Assembly: GCA_004123355.1 (NCBI GenBank)
Contig: SCHM01000003.1
Span: 434,001-498,000 of the forward strand
Length of the DNA stretch: 64,000 nucleotides
Reading direction: 5' to 3'
Source: Amphirosellinia nigrospora
Lineage: Eukaryota > Ascomycota > Sordariomycetes > Xylariales > Xylariaceae
Of the stretch, positions 47,248 through 58,355 are shown in pieces. Position 1 is the stretch's first letter; every line of letters starts with the position of its first letter. The notes beneath the pieces are model-generated. The model worked only from the letters and a program-made list of their open reading frames with translations. It was not told the DNA's origin and searched no databases. The translations under genes and the position numbers were made by a program.

Positions 47248-48340
47248 ATGTCGACGCTGAGTAAGATGAAGGTTGTTTGCGGAACGATGTCGTTTGGCGC
47301 CGCGGGTACGGATGACCCTCCGAAGCGCATCGGTAGAATACATTTTGTGGTACTAATAGATTCTGTGCAGGTACGCGTGGTGCGCCTCACATCAACTCGG
47401 TAGAGCAAGCCGCCAAAGTTCTCGAAGTATTCCAACGCCACGGCCACAGTGAGCTGGACTCAGCCCGGGCGTATGGCGAGGGCACCACCGAGGAGCTCCT
47501 CGGTGACATCAAGTGGCAGGACCGCGGCCTCAAGAGTGAGCAAGTCACACATTCCACGACACGCCTCACCTACTAACCAAGTCGGTCGCAGTGGGCACCA
47601 AACTATTTCCATCAGCCGGGCACCCGGCCGAGAAGGGCCGTGGCTATTCGCACACGCCCGAGGACGTGCGCCGCGGGTTACTAGACAGCCTGAAGGCGCT
47701 TAAGTCGGACAAGATCGACATGTTCTACCTGCACGGGCCCGACCGCAAGCACTCGTACGAGGACACTCTGCGCGCCGTGAACGATTTACACAAGGAAGGT
47801 TACTTCAAGCGGTTCGGCCTCAGCAACTACATGGCCTGGGAGGTCGCGCAGATGTGCGAGATCTCGGAGCGACACGGCTGGATCAAGCCTACGGCCTACG
47901 AAGGACACTACCACGCGCTGCAGCGCCGCGTCGAGGACGAGCTGTTCCCCTGCCTGCGCCACTACGGCATCTCGTTCTACGTGTACTCCCCGCTCGCCAG
48001 CGGCTTTCTCACGGGGCGCTACGCGCGCGACAAGCCCATCGAGAACACCCACCTGCGCCACCTCTGGAACCAGGGCTACTGGGACGCCCAGGATATCATC
48101 CAACCCGTGGCGCAGAAGCTGGGGCTGACCATCTCTGAGATGGCGTTGCGGTGGCTCGTTCATCACTCGGCCTTGAAACAGGAGTTGTCCGATGCCATCA
48201 TCCTCGGTGCTGGAAGTGTTGGTAACCTGGAGAAGAATCTGACGGATCTAGAGAAGGGTCCCTTGCCGGAGGAAGCCGTGAAGGCTTTGGACGATGCGTG
48301 GTTGGCCTGCAAGGCATACGCGCCAAAGTACTGGTATTAA
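47248..48340 (+). CDS. Aldo-keto reductase, AKR7 (aflatoxin-aldehyde-reductase) type
   Basis: NADPH-dependent cytosolic reductase of aldehydes, 323 residues. Three exons, 47248-47305, 47371-47535 and 47592-48340, join in phase (FGAAG|TRGAP; RGLK|GTKLFP). Motifs: KVVCGTMSFG (first strand), HSELDSARAYGEG (catalytic Asp and Tyr), IDMFYLHGPDRK (catalytic His), GLSNYMAWEV, YSPLASGFLTGRY, and the C-terminal cofactor site DAIILGAGSVGNLEKNL. The frame is unbroken and the ending KAYAPKYWY is typical of fungal AKR7 members. It sits between two DHA1 pumps, a setting common for detoxification or secondary-metabolite genes, but this is suggestive only. Confidence 0.93.
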
Positions 48341-49648
48341 GGGTTGCCTGTGGATTGGCGATGGAATGCGTGTGCGGCTCGCCTTTTATAACCACTTATG
48401 TTAAACTAAAGCCCTAAATTTCCACATATAGATGTCTCGTAACTATATCACACACCTTCATACAGTACTCCTCAATAGCGTAACCTTATCCGTCGTGCTA
48501 TGATACCTCTATCCCGTCAATTATAAAATCTAATATGTAGATCATAGGTTAGGGCACTCTCTTGTAAGTATAATAATTGGTTGATACTCAAACTTCGCCT
48601 TGTTACCTGCAAAAATATGGCGGGAACCTGTGCGCTTACTTAGTAGATACTCCTTTCTGAGAACTCATGCATAAGACTTATGCATAAGTCATATAATGAC
48701 ATGCCGTCCGGTACTTCCCTACAATGAATGGCCGACTGTTGCTGAATTAAAATACCCGGTAGCGCCAAGCAAGTTGTCACTAAAATAGAAAGCTTTACCG
48801 TTAATAGTAAACCATCCATTTTAAATACGGTAAAAATTAAAATGCTACGTATTTTAATTTTAGTTTACGTAAGCGTAGCTATATCAGCCTCGTATTCATA
48901 TTAAGATATAGTGCCCGTTAGTAACCATTTTTACTATTGTAGTACGTAAGCTACATAGTCTATATAAATATAAATACGTTATAGTTAATGCTTCGATTTA
49001 AACTCTAACTAATAGCAGCTTTGCAAAGTCCGTATAGGCCAATTAGCGCGTTATAAAAAAATTTATACTTTTAGGGGTCACCGTTAGAACTTCTTAATCT
49101 TTACCTTCCCTTACACTTAATTGTCGTTGCCAATACATGTTCGGAAAAGTAAAGCTTTCCAATTAATTACTGTGATGTTGGTGCCATGCAATAACATGCG
49201 CAGGTACAAGCAACCTACATATTGATCACCAGCATACATTAGGTACGTACATAGAATACTTGGTCAACCCTAAAAATCGTAATCAACAATAACAAGAGGG
49301 GAAAAAGAATATTAGCTAACAAGATGATTGAACTATTATCGCGGAGATATATAGCTGTGGCCAAATGGCGACAACGGCCTCGTTTTGTCCGTCACAATTA
49401 TTGTATAAGTAGTGGTTAATATATCACTTCACTGTTTTCAAAACAGTATATATGAGGTAGGTATTCATGCCATGTTCCAATGCGAGTTGAAACATTCGAT
49501 GGTAGTACCTAGATTTGGGTTGCTTGGGCGTTTTTTGGGCGCTCGCCAAGAACGGCGGGGCTATCATCAGTCAACTAATAGTGGTATTATGATCTACATT
49601 TAAACGTATATACAGTCAATCTTCCCACACCTTCTCGGAAATTTACCT
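48341..49648. other. Spacer with AT-rich, TpA-rich relic
   Basis: Around 48440-49090 base composition shifts to high AT with many TAC/GTA and TTAA words, inverted arms at 48831-48857, and a perfect 14-bp palindrome (ACTTATGCATAAGT) at 48676-48689. No coding capacity. It resembles repeat DNA decayed by RIP-like C-to-T change, but the parent element cannot be named. Confidence 0.45.
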
Positions 49649-51419
49649 TTACAGATTCTTGATCGGGTACCTCAACCGCAGACGCTCGCCATACTTGAGA
49701 ATGGCGAACGATACGGGTAAGAAGAGGATGGCGATGAACGCCAAAAGACTATTGCCCCAACCATAGCCTAGGCTGGCATACAGTCTGAGGCCAGCCAAGG
49801 GCAGGACGGCACCCGCGACGGACCGGATGATGGTGTTGGACGCTAATGCCGAGGCGGCGTAGATGGTAAAGGCGTCGACGAGGTACGTCTGGATGGAGAA
49901 GAAGACGAGGATGTTGCCGATGCCGCCAAAGGCGGTCCCGATGATGGGCACGATCCAATGAACCTTCTTCTCGGCCGTCCAGCCGTAGATGAAGAGCCCG
50001 ATCGGGATGAAGATGGCGCCTACGGGGAGGAGCGGCAGGCGATACTCGGGCTTCATCCCCGCTTTCTCCTTGCCCGTCTCCTCGGCTAGCCTATCGGCCT
50101 CTGCCGCCTTTTTGCTGATATACCTGTCCGATGTGCTGCTGTAGGTGACGACTCCGATGAGACTTCCGACGCCCAGGCCCAAAAATGAAAGGCCGACGAG
50201 CGCCGTGGAAAACCCGTATTGGTCCTGGAAAACCTCGGTCATGGTGGTAAACTGGATATAGAGATATCCGTATGTGAGTGCGGTATAGAGGGCCATGATG
50301 GCGACGATGGGCGAGTAGATGAACATCTTGACGGGGCGGATGGCGCTGCGCTTGAAATAATCACGCGGGGATAGGCCGATGTCGAGTTTCGAGCGGAGCA
50401 GGTCGTTGCCCGTCTCCTTGCGCAACCTCGCCGCCTTTCTCTTCAGCAACACGGGCGCGTAGCTCTCCTTCATCACGAAGAGCATGAAGATGGTAATAAA
50501 ACCACTGATGATGGCTAGAAGCCAGAAGTTCCATCGCCAGCCCTTGGCATTAGACAGGAAGCCGCCGCCGATGGGGCCGATAATAGGGCCAAGCAAAGGC
50601 CCAATGCTGTACACGGCCAGTACCGTACCCCGATGCTTTTGCGGGATCATGTCGGCGACCGTACCGCCGCCGTTGGTAACCGGCGCGACGCCGAACAACC
50701 CAGCCAGAAATCGGAAGGCGATCAGAGAGTTGAGACTGGGCGCGAGCGCGCAGGCGACTGAGAAGGCCACGAAACCGACGTTGCAGGCGTGATAGACAGG
50801 TACGCGACCGTATATCTCGGACAGCGGCGCCAGCACGATCGGTCCGGCCGCAAACCCGATCAGATAGACGGACACGACAAAGGTGGCGATCTCGAGCGAG
50901 GTCGAGTGGAATTCCTGCAGCACCAAGGGCACACCAGGGGCGAATATGGCTGCGCGCAATGATCAGTACTTGATTTCTAACACTTGGGTTATCATTTCAC
51001 GTACAGGAAGCTAAAGGGGCTATAAAGGTTTGGAAGCTGACGCAGCCTGTGTTGAGAACTTTGCGCGTCGTCGTCCAGTTGTAGGGGTTTTCGGGGTCGT
51101 CTTCGCCATCCCACCACACCACATTGGGATCATTTTCATCATCGTTTGAGGCTGCATTCTTAGTCGCATCCCCCTTTTCTATGTCGTGGTTTGTGTGTTC
51201 TGCGGTAGCACCAGACTGTCTTCTTCTTTGACCCTCTATTGATTGTAACCTCTTTAGCTCGCCCTCTTCGTCTAGTACGTAGCCAGCGCTGGAGGGAATG
51301 TCGGCGTCATGCCCCTCGTCGACGGCCTGGCTCATCTTGCGCTCGAGCTGTGCATGCTGACCAGGGTCCCCGTCACCATCTATATGCGTCGCCGCACTTG
51401 TGGAAGCGGTGTCCGACAT
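49649..51419 (-). CDS. DHA1-family MFS multidrug/polyamine transporter
   Basis: Plasma-membrane proton antiporter, 571 residues, unbroken. Exon 1 (51005-51419) encodes a hydrophilic N-terminus with the typical [16 protein letters not shown] and [20 protein letters not shown]. Intron 50950-51004 is in phase ([15 protein letters not shown]). Exon 2 (49649-50949) carries the remaining helices: [20 protein letters not shown] (loop 2-3 motif), [36 protein letters not shown] (motif C of drug antiporters), the large central loop, [20 protein letters not shown] and a basic C-terminus. ATG 51419 is used; only a GTG lies two codons further out. It is close to Tpo1/Flr1-like fungal pumps, with substrate unknown. 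Confidence 0.95.
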
Positions 51420-53747
51420 GAACACGAGGTTGATGAGTTGTTAGAAAGCCGAATGAATGCGTAATTGGGCTCTACCAAGTCAGATCCCGGAGTAAAGATC
51501 TCAGATCTCCGTGACAGCTTTTTCCTTTATTTTTTATACCACCCAGTCCAATGGCTCGGGAAAAAATACCTGGGGTAGAAATCTGGGGAACACCCCCGTT
51601 TAAAGCCGTTGCGATGTGATGGACGCAATTAGTAATATGAATCGAAGACTAGTGCAGAAAGGAATTGGACCCGGGAGGAGGAAGTTAGAACGGAGTGGAT
51701 TTTATTTCGGGCGATCAAATGGCACCATATGACGATTATATATATCAAAGCTCCAATCCCACTGACTGGATAAATATTAATCACGGGTCGGATCACATTG
51801 CTGTGTTAGGGAATACACCTTTCATATAAATTGCCCCTTATCCGTTTCTTCACCACCAACTCCAAGCGGATTGCTTGTATAGTCCATAATCATAAGACCC
51901 GACCCTCAGGACCGGGGGCGGGCCCCGAACCCGGCTTTACTTTCACTAACAGTCAAGGCACTTTTGCAATCGTGCTGCGATTGGTACTTTGCGGTACGAC
52001 TATTTTACTGATCAAGCGTATTGTCCCCATTGAGAAAATACCCGAAGTCCGTAACTCAAGTTATGCACGACCCCCAACACGGCATTAACCCGCCAGTTCG
52101 TCTGCCTTTGTGCAATACGTCTATTTCTCGGCTGAGTTACAATCCGAGCGGCGTTACTGGCGTGCTGGTCCGGCAGACACTACCATATTAGTCCATCGCG
52201 TACATGTACGACAAATGTAGCTACGGCTGAAGCACAAAGATGACCACAATCCTTTTCAGCTGGCCATTGTCTCACGTTATTTGCTGAAAGCAGCGCCATC
52301 ATCAGGTGGGCAGATGCTTACAAACATGTCGTCATTCGATGTGCTGCTTATCATCATTCAAGAGGGTCATAACAACGCCATATAGTGCTGTGGACTTGAT
52401 ATGAGGGAATTGGTACAATACCTAATATATTAGGAGAATGTATATGCACGTGGCGGTATATATCTGCTTGCGTGTTTCGCAGGTTGGGGATTGCCTTCGC
52501 GCAAAATCAAAATACACGTGTGGTGTCCCAGCGAACTGGGTACAAACGTTCTACCCTGTATGAGGGATACTAGCACGGGACCGTCTCTTGACCATCACAT
52601 GTGGGGATCGTTCCCAGGTGGACGGTCAGAATTAAAGCCGGACGGGGCGGATGGTCGGACAGTCAGTCGGGGGAGACTGCGCCGACCACTTTCCCATTGA
52701 CTCAGTCGTATAACTTACCCAGTTCCCTTTTCACGTGGTCAACGTAGCAGTGATACATGCGTTCAAGGTAAATTACCTTATTCCAACATCACCTGCTAAA
52801 CTTTCAACGTCGAGACAGGAGTAGGCCTAATCAAAACCTCTACCCCTATCATATATGCAAAAGCACAGCTATTTCAATGGCTACCCAGGTCACCAGACAA
52901 CATCAGGCAAATGGGATTTCAATAAAAGTATATTATTGTTTCCCATTTGAATTTTTGTGCTACATCGCTAATATGCTCATTTTTAATTTGGTTGTTTGAG
53001 TGGCTTTTGAGTAGTAGAGTTCACGGGGCGTAGTGGAGTGTCTACTAGATGTAGGTACTTTGATACCTGAAATATCCTAAAGCGGAAATAACAAAGCGAG
53101 CCCATCATTGAGCCAATAACCTAGTAGAATACTCAACTCTAGTTGAGAGAGTCCTCTTTATCTTTAACGTGGTGGAAAAAACTAACCTACGATCCTATTA
53201 TTACTCGATTTTTCTCTCGGCGAGACGTTTTATTTTCGCTTCGTCTTCTGTATAAGTCAACAGCTCAACCCCAGAAGGCCTAGTCTGCGAATGAATAATA
53301 CAAGTTTGTTAGGCTAGGATGTAAGGTGAGGCATGATGGCAAGCAACCTTTGAGATTTGAATAGCTTGCTTGTGGTTTTGCACGCGAATCCGTGGTGTAG
53401 GTAGTAGGTAGGTAGGTAGGCAGGCACTAAACTAGAGAACCGATACGCGTATTCATGCACGGCAAATATAGGGCTGGCAGCAACAACCACTCCTGTCAAT
53501 GTCCCTGAACGACACCACTGACGTAATCCTTGCCACGTCCACTACACTGCAACATTCACAACCTTCCATCGAGACCGACTATGCAACTAACCGACCTGAT
53601 ATGAGATGCCTACGTAGGTGCCTACCTATGCAACCCGAACACGCGCATGCCTACTACATGGATACATGTAACTATTTAATCAGACACACGCCCGCTCCGG
53701 ATGTCAAGAAACCAGCTCCCCATGGACCACACCTCCTCGATTGAGCC
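51420..53747. other. Spacer, 2.3 kb
   Basis: No recognisable coding sequence. It carries a TAGGTAGG island at 53396-53424. Confidence 0.5.
53396..53424. repeat. TAGGTA island
   Basis: Consists of GTAGGTAGTAGGTAGGTAGG and neighbours, about 330 bases upstream of the methyltransferase ATG. Confidence 0.7.
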
Positions 53748-54585
53748 ATGTCGACTACTACCGACTCCGCGCCTCCGGCCGATGGGCTAGGGATGCGCCA
53801 GATGGCCGAGAGAGTCGAAGTCAAACTCACAGGCGTCGCCGAGACACTGATGATCCCCCTCCTGGGCCGGGCCGTCGACGCCGCCACGGTGAACTCTGTT
53901 CTCGGCGACCCGTACGCGAAGGCGTCATGGAGAAGCTTGACTACGACTTTGGAAAATTCCCCATGCCGCCCACCCACGCGGCCGCCGTCGCGCTGCGCAC
54001 GCGCTTCTACGACCGTTGGACGGCGGCCTTCCTGGCCGCGCATCCCACGCCACGGTACTGCATCTCGCCTGCGGCTTGGACAGTCGTAATCAGAGAGTCG
54101 AGTGGGGGCCCGATGTGCGCTGGATTGACGTCGATCTACCCGAAGTCGTTGCGCTCCGCCGCCAAGTCCTCCCTACTTCACTCGATGGGCGAGAGTATCG
54201 GCTCTTGTCGGCTGACATCACCGAAGGGGCTTGGCTGGAGGAGATGCCGACTGATCGGCCGGTTGTCGTGGTCATGGAGGGACTGCTATCGTACCTGGAG
54301 CCCGAGCATGCGATGGGTTTGCTGACGCGATTGGTCGAGCGACTCAAGGAAGGCGAGCTCCATTTCGACTGCATGAAGGCCGCCGTGATGAATGCCAGCG
54401 CCAAGGATAAGAAGGCGGCCGTCAGTCAGACGGGATCGGTGTTCAAGTGGGCGGTGGACGATCTGGAGGACATCGAGAAGATCCACCCCCGTCTCCGATT
54501 GATAGAGGCGATCCGCTATATTGAAGCGCCTGGGGTCGAGGAGTTCCCTTTACTGAGCCGGATCGGGTATTACATGATGTCGTGA
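53748..54585 (+). CDS. LCM-family (TcmP/Ppm-like) SAM-dependent O-methyltransferase
   Basis: Methyltransferase of the leucine-carboxyl-methyltransferase superfamily, about 279 residues; many members methylate carboxyl or hydroxyl groups of small natural products. Blocks in order: VEVKLTGVAETLMIPLLGRA, MEKLDYDFGKF, ALRTRFYDRWTAAFLAAHP, ATVLHLACGLDSRNQRV (SAM-binding motif I), VRWIDVDLPEVVALRR (acidic motif II), YRLLSADITEGAWL, VVVVMEGLLSYLEPEHAMGL, FKWAVDDLEDIEKIHP. Two single-base breaks occur, at 53919-53922 (AAGG, a G missing) and near 54046. The SAM site is intact, so activity is plausible if the breaks are sequencing errors. No other methylation or polyketide gene is next to it. Confidence 0.88.
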
Positions 54586-55568
54586 TACCGAGTCTGCGAG
54601 ATAGTGTGCGGTTCGTCCGCTTCGGGTTTCGGAGCATGCGGAAGGAGACTCTGTTAGTACGTAGCTGTGTATAACGAACACCTGTCCCTGTTAAGATTGT
54701 GGTACACATAATATTACTTTTAGCTGTGAGTTTGCCTTTGCCGTCTATAGAAGATGCTCCTGGTGTTTGTCTGGTACATGTAAGCCAGGCCCAAAATGCT
54801 ACGCAAGCGGGCTGGTGAGCGCGCTGTTATGCCATCCTGTTGTCTCCTGTCAGTCGGTCAAGATCGAATCCCTGCTTCCTTTACTTGGGTATGCTTCCTA
54901 TGCTTTTCATATTGGCTTCAACACTTATACGTGGTTGCTATGCTACATGTTTAAAGTGAGAGGCGCATGGTGTTCCAAACGTTACTCCCCTCCGTCTAGT
55001 TTGATCCTTGCAACTACCTACCTTACTCTTGCCTCATATATGGAAACTACCATCCTGGGGAAGCACGACGCTATTGCAGATGCCGGCAGCATTATATGTA
55101 TCTCGCAGGTACCTACCTAATATTCGGTAGGTCCAAGCACATAAAGACACGTCTAGGTCGTTTCCTCCTATTTAAGCGCTTCTAACCTGCCTTGTCGCAC
55201 GTAAAATATGGTACAGCAGGTACTTATATGTACTGACACAACACCATCTATCTTATCAGTACTTAATTGTAGCTCTTTGCGAAGCAGTATCTATTTCACT
55301 ACACGCAGGTACTTAGACCTCACCTATCTTTGTCAACTTGCTAAAGTCGACAATAGCATGTCGGTTTGAACCTTCCGCCTCCACACTCCACCACGCAACT
55401 TCACCCAGTACTCGGGTTATTCATTTTTCTATAACTCTGCTATTCTACTCAGATTTCCACGCCTTCGTCCATGGTAAACCTAACACTTTACAACTACACC
55501 ATTCGTTCCCTAACCCTCATTCTACCCTCAGACAAACTGGCAATAAACTGCTGCGACCTGTCATCGAG
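54586..55568. other. Spacer between methyltransferase and F-box gene
   Basis: Contains TACCTACCTAATATTCGGTAGG near 55111, probably with the F-box promoter and leader. A frame open from 55338 runs into the gene, but its first 77 codons look like leader sequence. Confidence 0.45.
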
Positions 55569-57304
55569 ATGCCGTATTCCACTCCCACCGCGTCTGACAA
55601 TCCAAACACACATACAGCCGATGATAACTCTGATAGCCCAGGCAAAGAGCCAAATAAGAGGACTGCCCACCAGCCAGCAGGCATGGCAAACATACCGGCT
55701 GAGATCGTATTAAAGATCCTCGGCAATCTGGGAGCCAAGAAAGACTGGGCTGGTCTCGCCAGAACCTGTCGACGTGTGTCCGGCTTCGTAGTGGCCGAAC
55801 TGGACAAGTACACAGTCGAGGACGGCGACTACTACGCCCTCTGGTACGCTTGCGTCGCCAACAACCCCGCCATTCTGCTACACCATATCGCCCTAGATCC
55901 TGCCGTTGTCAACCGCCACTTCACTAGAGACTTCCGGCGCAAGAGAGTAGAGCGGGTGAAGCTCCATTCCAAGTGGAGATTCTATCCTGACTTGAGAGTG
56001 TTTGGCGACGGCATGACCCCTCTCGCCGTTGCTATCACCGCCGGTAATCATGACATCGTCCAGTTACTACTTGCCAACGGCGCGGATCCCAACCGCTCCG
56101 ACTCCAGACGCGTCTTCTCGAACTGTGTTCCGTGGTATCCCATCCATTGGGCCGTGGCATCGAAACACGAGAGCGCCGTAGCCACCATCAGGTTGCTTGG
56201 AGCACACTCGGCCAATATGGACCAAATCCCTGCCGACTGCAAACAGCACATCGCCACGTACCCAAGGGCATGAAGTGTGCCCCCATCTTCGTCCTCCTGA
56301 TGCTCCAGAAACCGATGTGGGATTCTCGAGGCACGCGGCAGACCAGCTGCGGAATTCAACGACGACCTGCGGCAGCTCCAAGGCCTACGTCTCCAGCAGC
56401 TCGAGGCCCTCCTTCAGTGTGGGGCCGACCCGAATGTGAGATATGGCTGGGATTCGGTCACGCCCGTGTTCTTCCTGCTGTCTAACCTCGCCACATACAG
56501 CCCGTCTTTCTACTTTGACAAGAGTGCGACGTTAAGTCACGAGGAGGACGCACAAGCCGGGGTGGTGAACGAGATCGCCATGTCGTTCCTGGACACGCTT
56601 TGCAACTTCGGGGCCGACATCCCCAGGCTCGGCAATGCCTACTTCCACCACGACACGGTAGTGCACAGGCTCGCGGCTGCGTATCCCGAGACGCCTCTGC
56701 ACGTGGCCTGCAGACTACCCGATCGCCATAAACCCATCATGAACTGGTTTCTGTTCAACGGCTTACCCATCGACAGCGTCGGCCGGGCCCAGGGCACTCC
56801 GCTCATGGCGTACTGCGGCTCGGACTTCACAGACGTAGCTCTTCCGCGAGTTCCTCCACAACGGCCAACGATAAACAACACCGACATCGTCGGCCGACGG
56901 CGCTCCACGAGCTCTGCGCTAATCAGAGGCTTCGCCGCGCAGGTGAGGGAGAAGGCCGTGCGGATGCTGCTCGACCGCGGCGCCGATCCGACGTTCCTCA
57001 GCAACAAGGGCCATAGCCCGGCGGCGGAGCTCGACCCGATCCAAAGAAGCGGGAGGCGCACAAGGACGTGTTGGCGATGCTCAAGGCGGCGACCAGGGCG
57101 TGGAACAGACGCGCACGAAAGTTGGAGGAGCAGGAACGCAAGAGGAACGAGCCCCCAGCCCCATCCCGCCTCCTCAAACTCAGGACAACCGTGCAAAAAC
57201 TCAGCGCAGTGACCGAGGACGTCAAGGAGCTAATCACGGGAACGATAGACAAGAGAACGCAAGGGCGGTTATGGAGCGAAGAAAATAGATCGCTCAACCG
57301 GTAG
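55569..57304 (+). CDS. F-box protein with ankyrin repeats, frame-broken
   Basis: Likely substrate adaptor of an SCF-type ubiquitin ligase. The F-box lies near residues 40-90 (MANIPAEIVLKILGNLGAKK, WAGLARTCRRVSGFVVAEL). Ankyrin-type units follow: GMTPLAVAITAGNHDIVQLL with ANGADPNRSDS, WYPIHWAVASKHESAV, LEALLQCGADPNVRYGWDSV, ETPLHVACRLPDRHKPIMNW and AVRMLLDRGADPTFLSNKGH. The C-terminus is charged and coiled-coil-like (NRRARKLEEQERKR, LSAVTEDVKELI), stopping at 57304. Frame breaks lie near 56275, 56340 and 57045. ATG 55569 was chosen over 55338 because the upstream codons are Ser/His-rich without similarity. A hydrophilic frame open to 57563 may be the true C-terminus if another indel is present. 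F-box plus ankyrin proteins are abundant in this fungal group, and the targets are unknown. Confidence 0.8.
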
Positions 57305-58355
57305 CCCCGTTGGCCGTCAGGGCCAGCACGCCACAGCCCAAGGGAGCAATGGAGGGAATCGAAAAGGGAACCGAAGAGGAAACAAAAACAGTCTTCCGGA
57401 CAGCACTCATACCAGCACTCAACACAGCAACGGCAATCGTGGCGACGGCCAAGGGAAAGGCAAAGACGCCTTTCCCAAGCGTCGCAACAACAGAGGCGAC
57501 TCCCAAGAAAGAGACAAATCCACTGCTCGGGACACGGTCTACTCGAGTTGCTCGCAGTGGTAAATACCATAAAATATGCCGAGAAGTTGCATAGGCGGTA
57601 AACCGACACACCCACCAACCAAGAAGCGGATCAAATCAAGACCCAAGGAAACCCTTGATCAAGAGCCCACCACTTACGTGAGGGATGAAGATAAAGGTCG
57701 GACGGTGACACCGCCTTACTGAAGATTGTCTTCCTATCGATGACATTCATCTTTGCAGGCGGCGATTGCATTCTACAGAAAACCCTCTCCCTATTTTGAA
57801 CTTGCTTTTGCCACGAAGAGTCTTGGTGGTGATATGGTGAGGGTTGTTTCGCAGCTGTTGTAAACTTGTCGGATACCCTGGCATCACACCGCTACCTACC
57901 TACCATTCAATGTATAATAAGTAACATGTTGAATTACTCCTGGTGCTTTCCTCTTTCTTCTCAATGTATCACGCTTTCTGCCTCCGCCGTCGTAATACTT
58001 GTTTTCGATGGGATCCGTACATTTTCAAGGTTCGACCTACCCCGATGTACATACCTATTGACGTCTAATGCAAGGAGCACACTTGGGGAATAGAAATCAA
58101 AAGACCGAAAGAGCATAGTAGCATACGATGTGATGTTTTTTCGTGTTTCTTCGTAGTCTATACCTGGTATTAAGAGCCGTGAATCTAAAAACCTAACAAA
58201 AAAAATATTGGATCCCAGCCTGCGTGAGACATTTTTGGCACCTCGTTTACCGCATTCTGGTCTCCATTACTCGTGACGCCTTTCCCCCTTCGTTTCCTTT
58301 CCCTGACATAGCAAAGTGACCTGAGATGTGGTTGTCACTAATTTAGAGTCTGTCC
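57305..58355. other. Convergent spacer F-box / pyruvate kinase
   Basis: The left third (to 57563) is open in a Gln/Asn/Gly/Lys-rich frame that could belong to the F-box protein. The rest is 3' flank. Confidence 0.4.

Noticed and set aside
41091-54585. Complete secondary-metabolite gene cluster
   Set aside because: No core synthase or regulator is present within the window, so it is kept only as a hypothesis.
55338-55568. Earlier start of the F-box protein
   Set aside because: The added 77 codons are Ser/His/Phe-rich with no similarity and look like a pyrimidine-rich leader.
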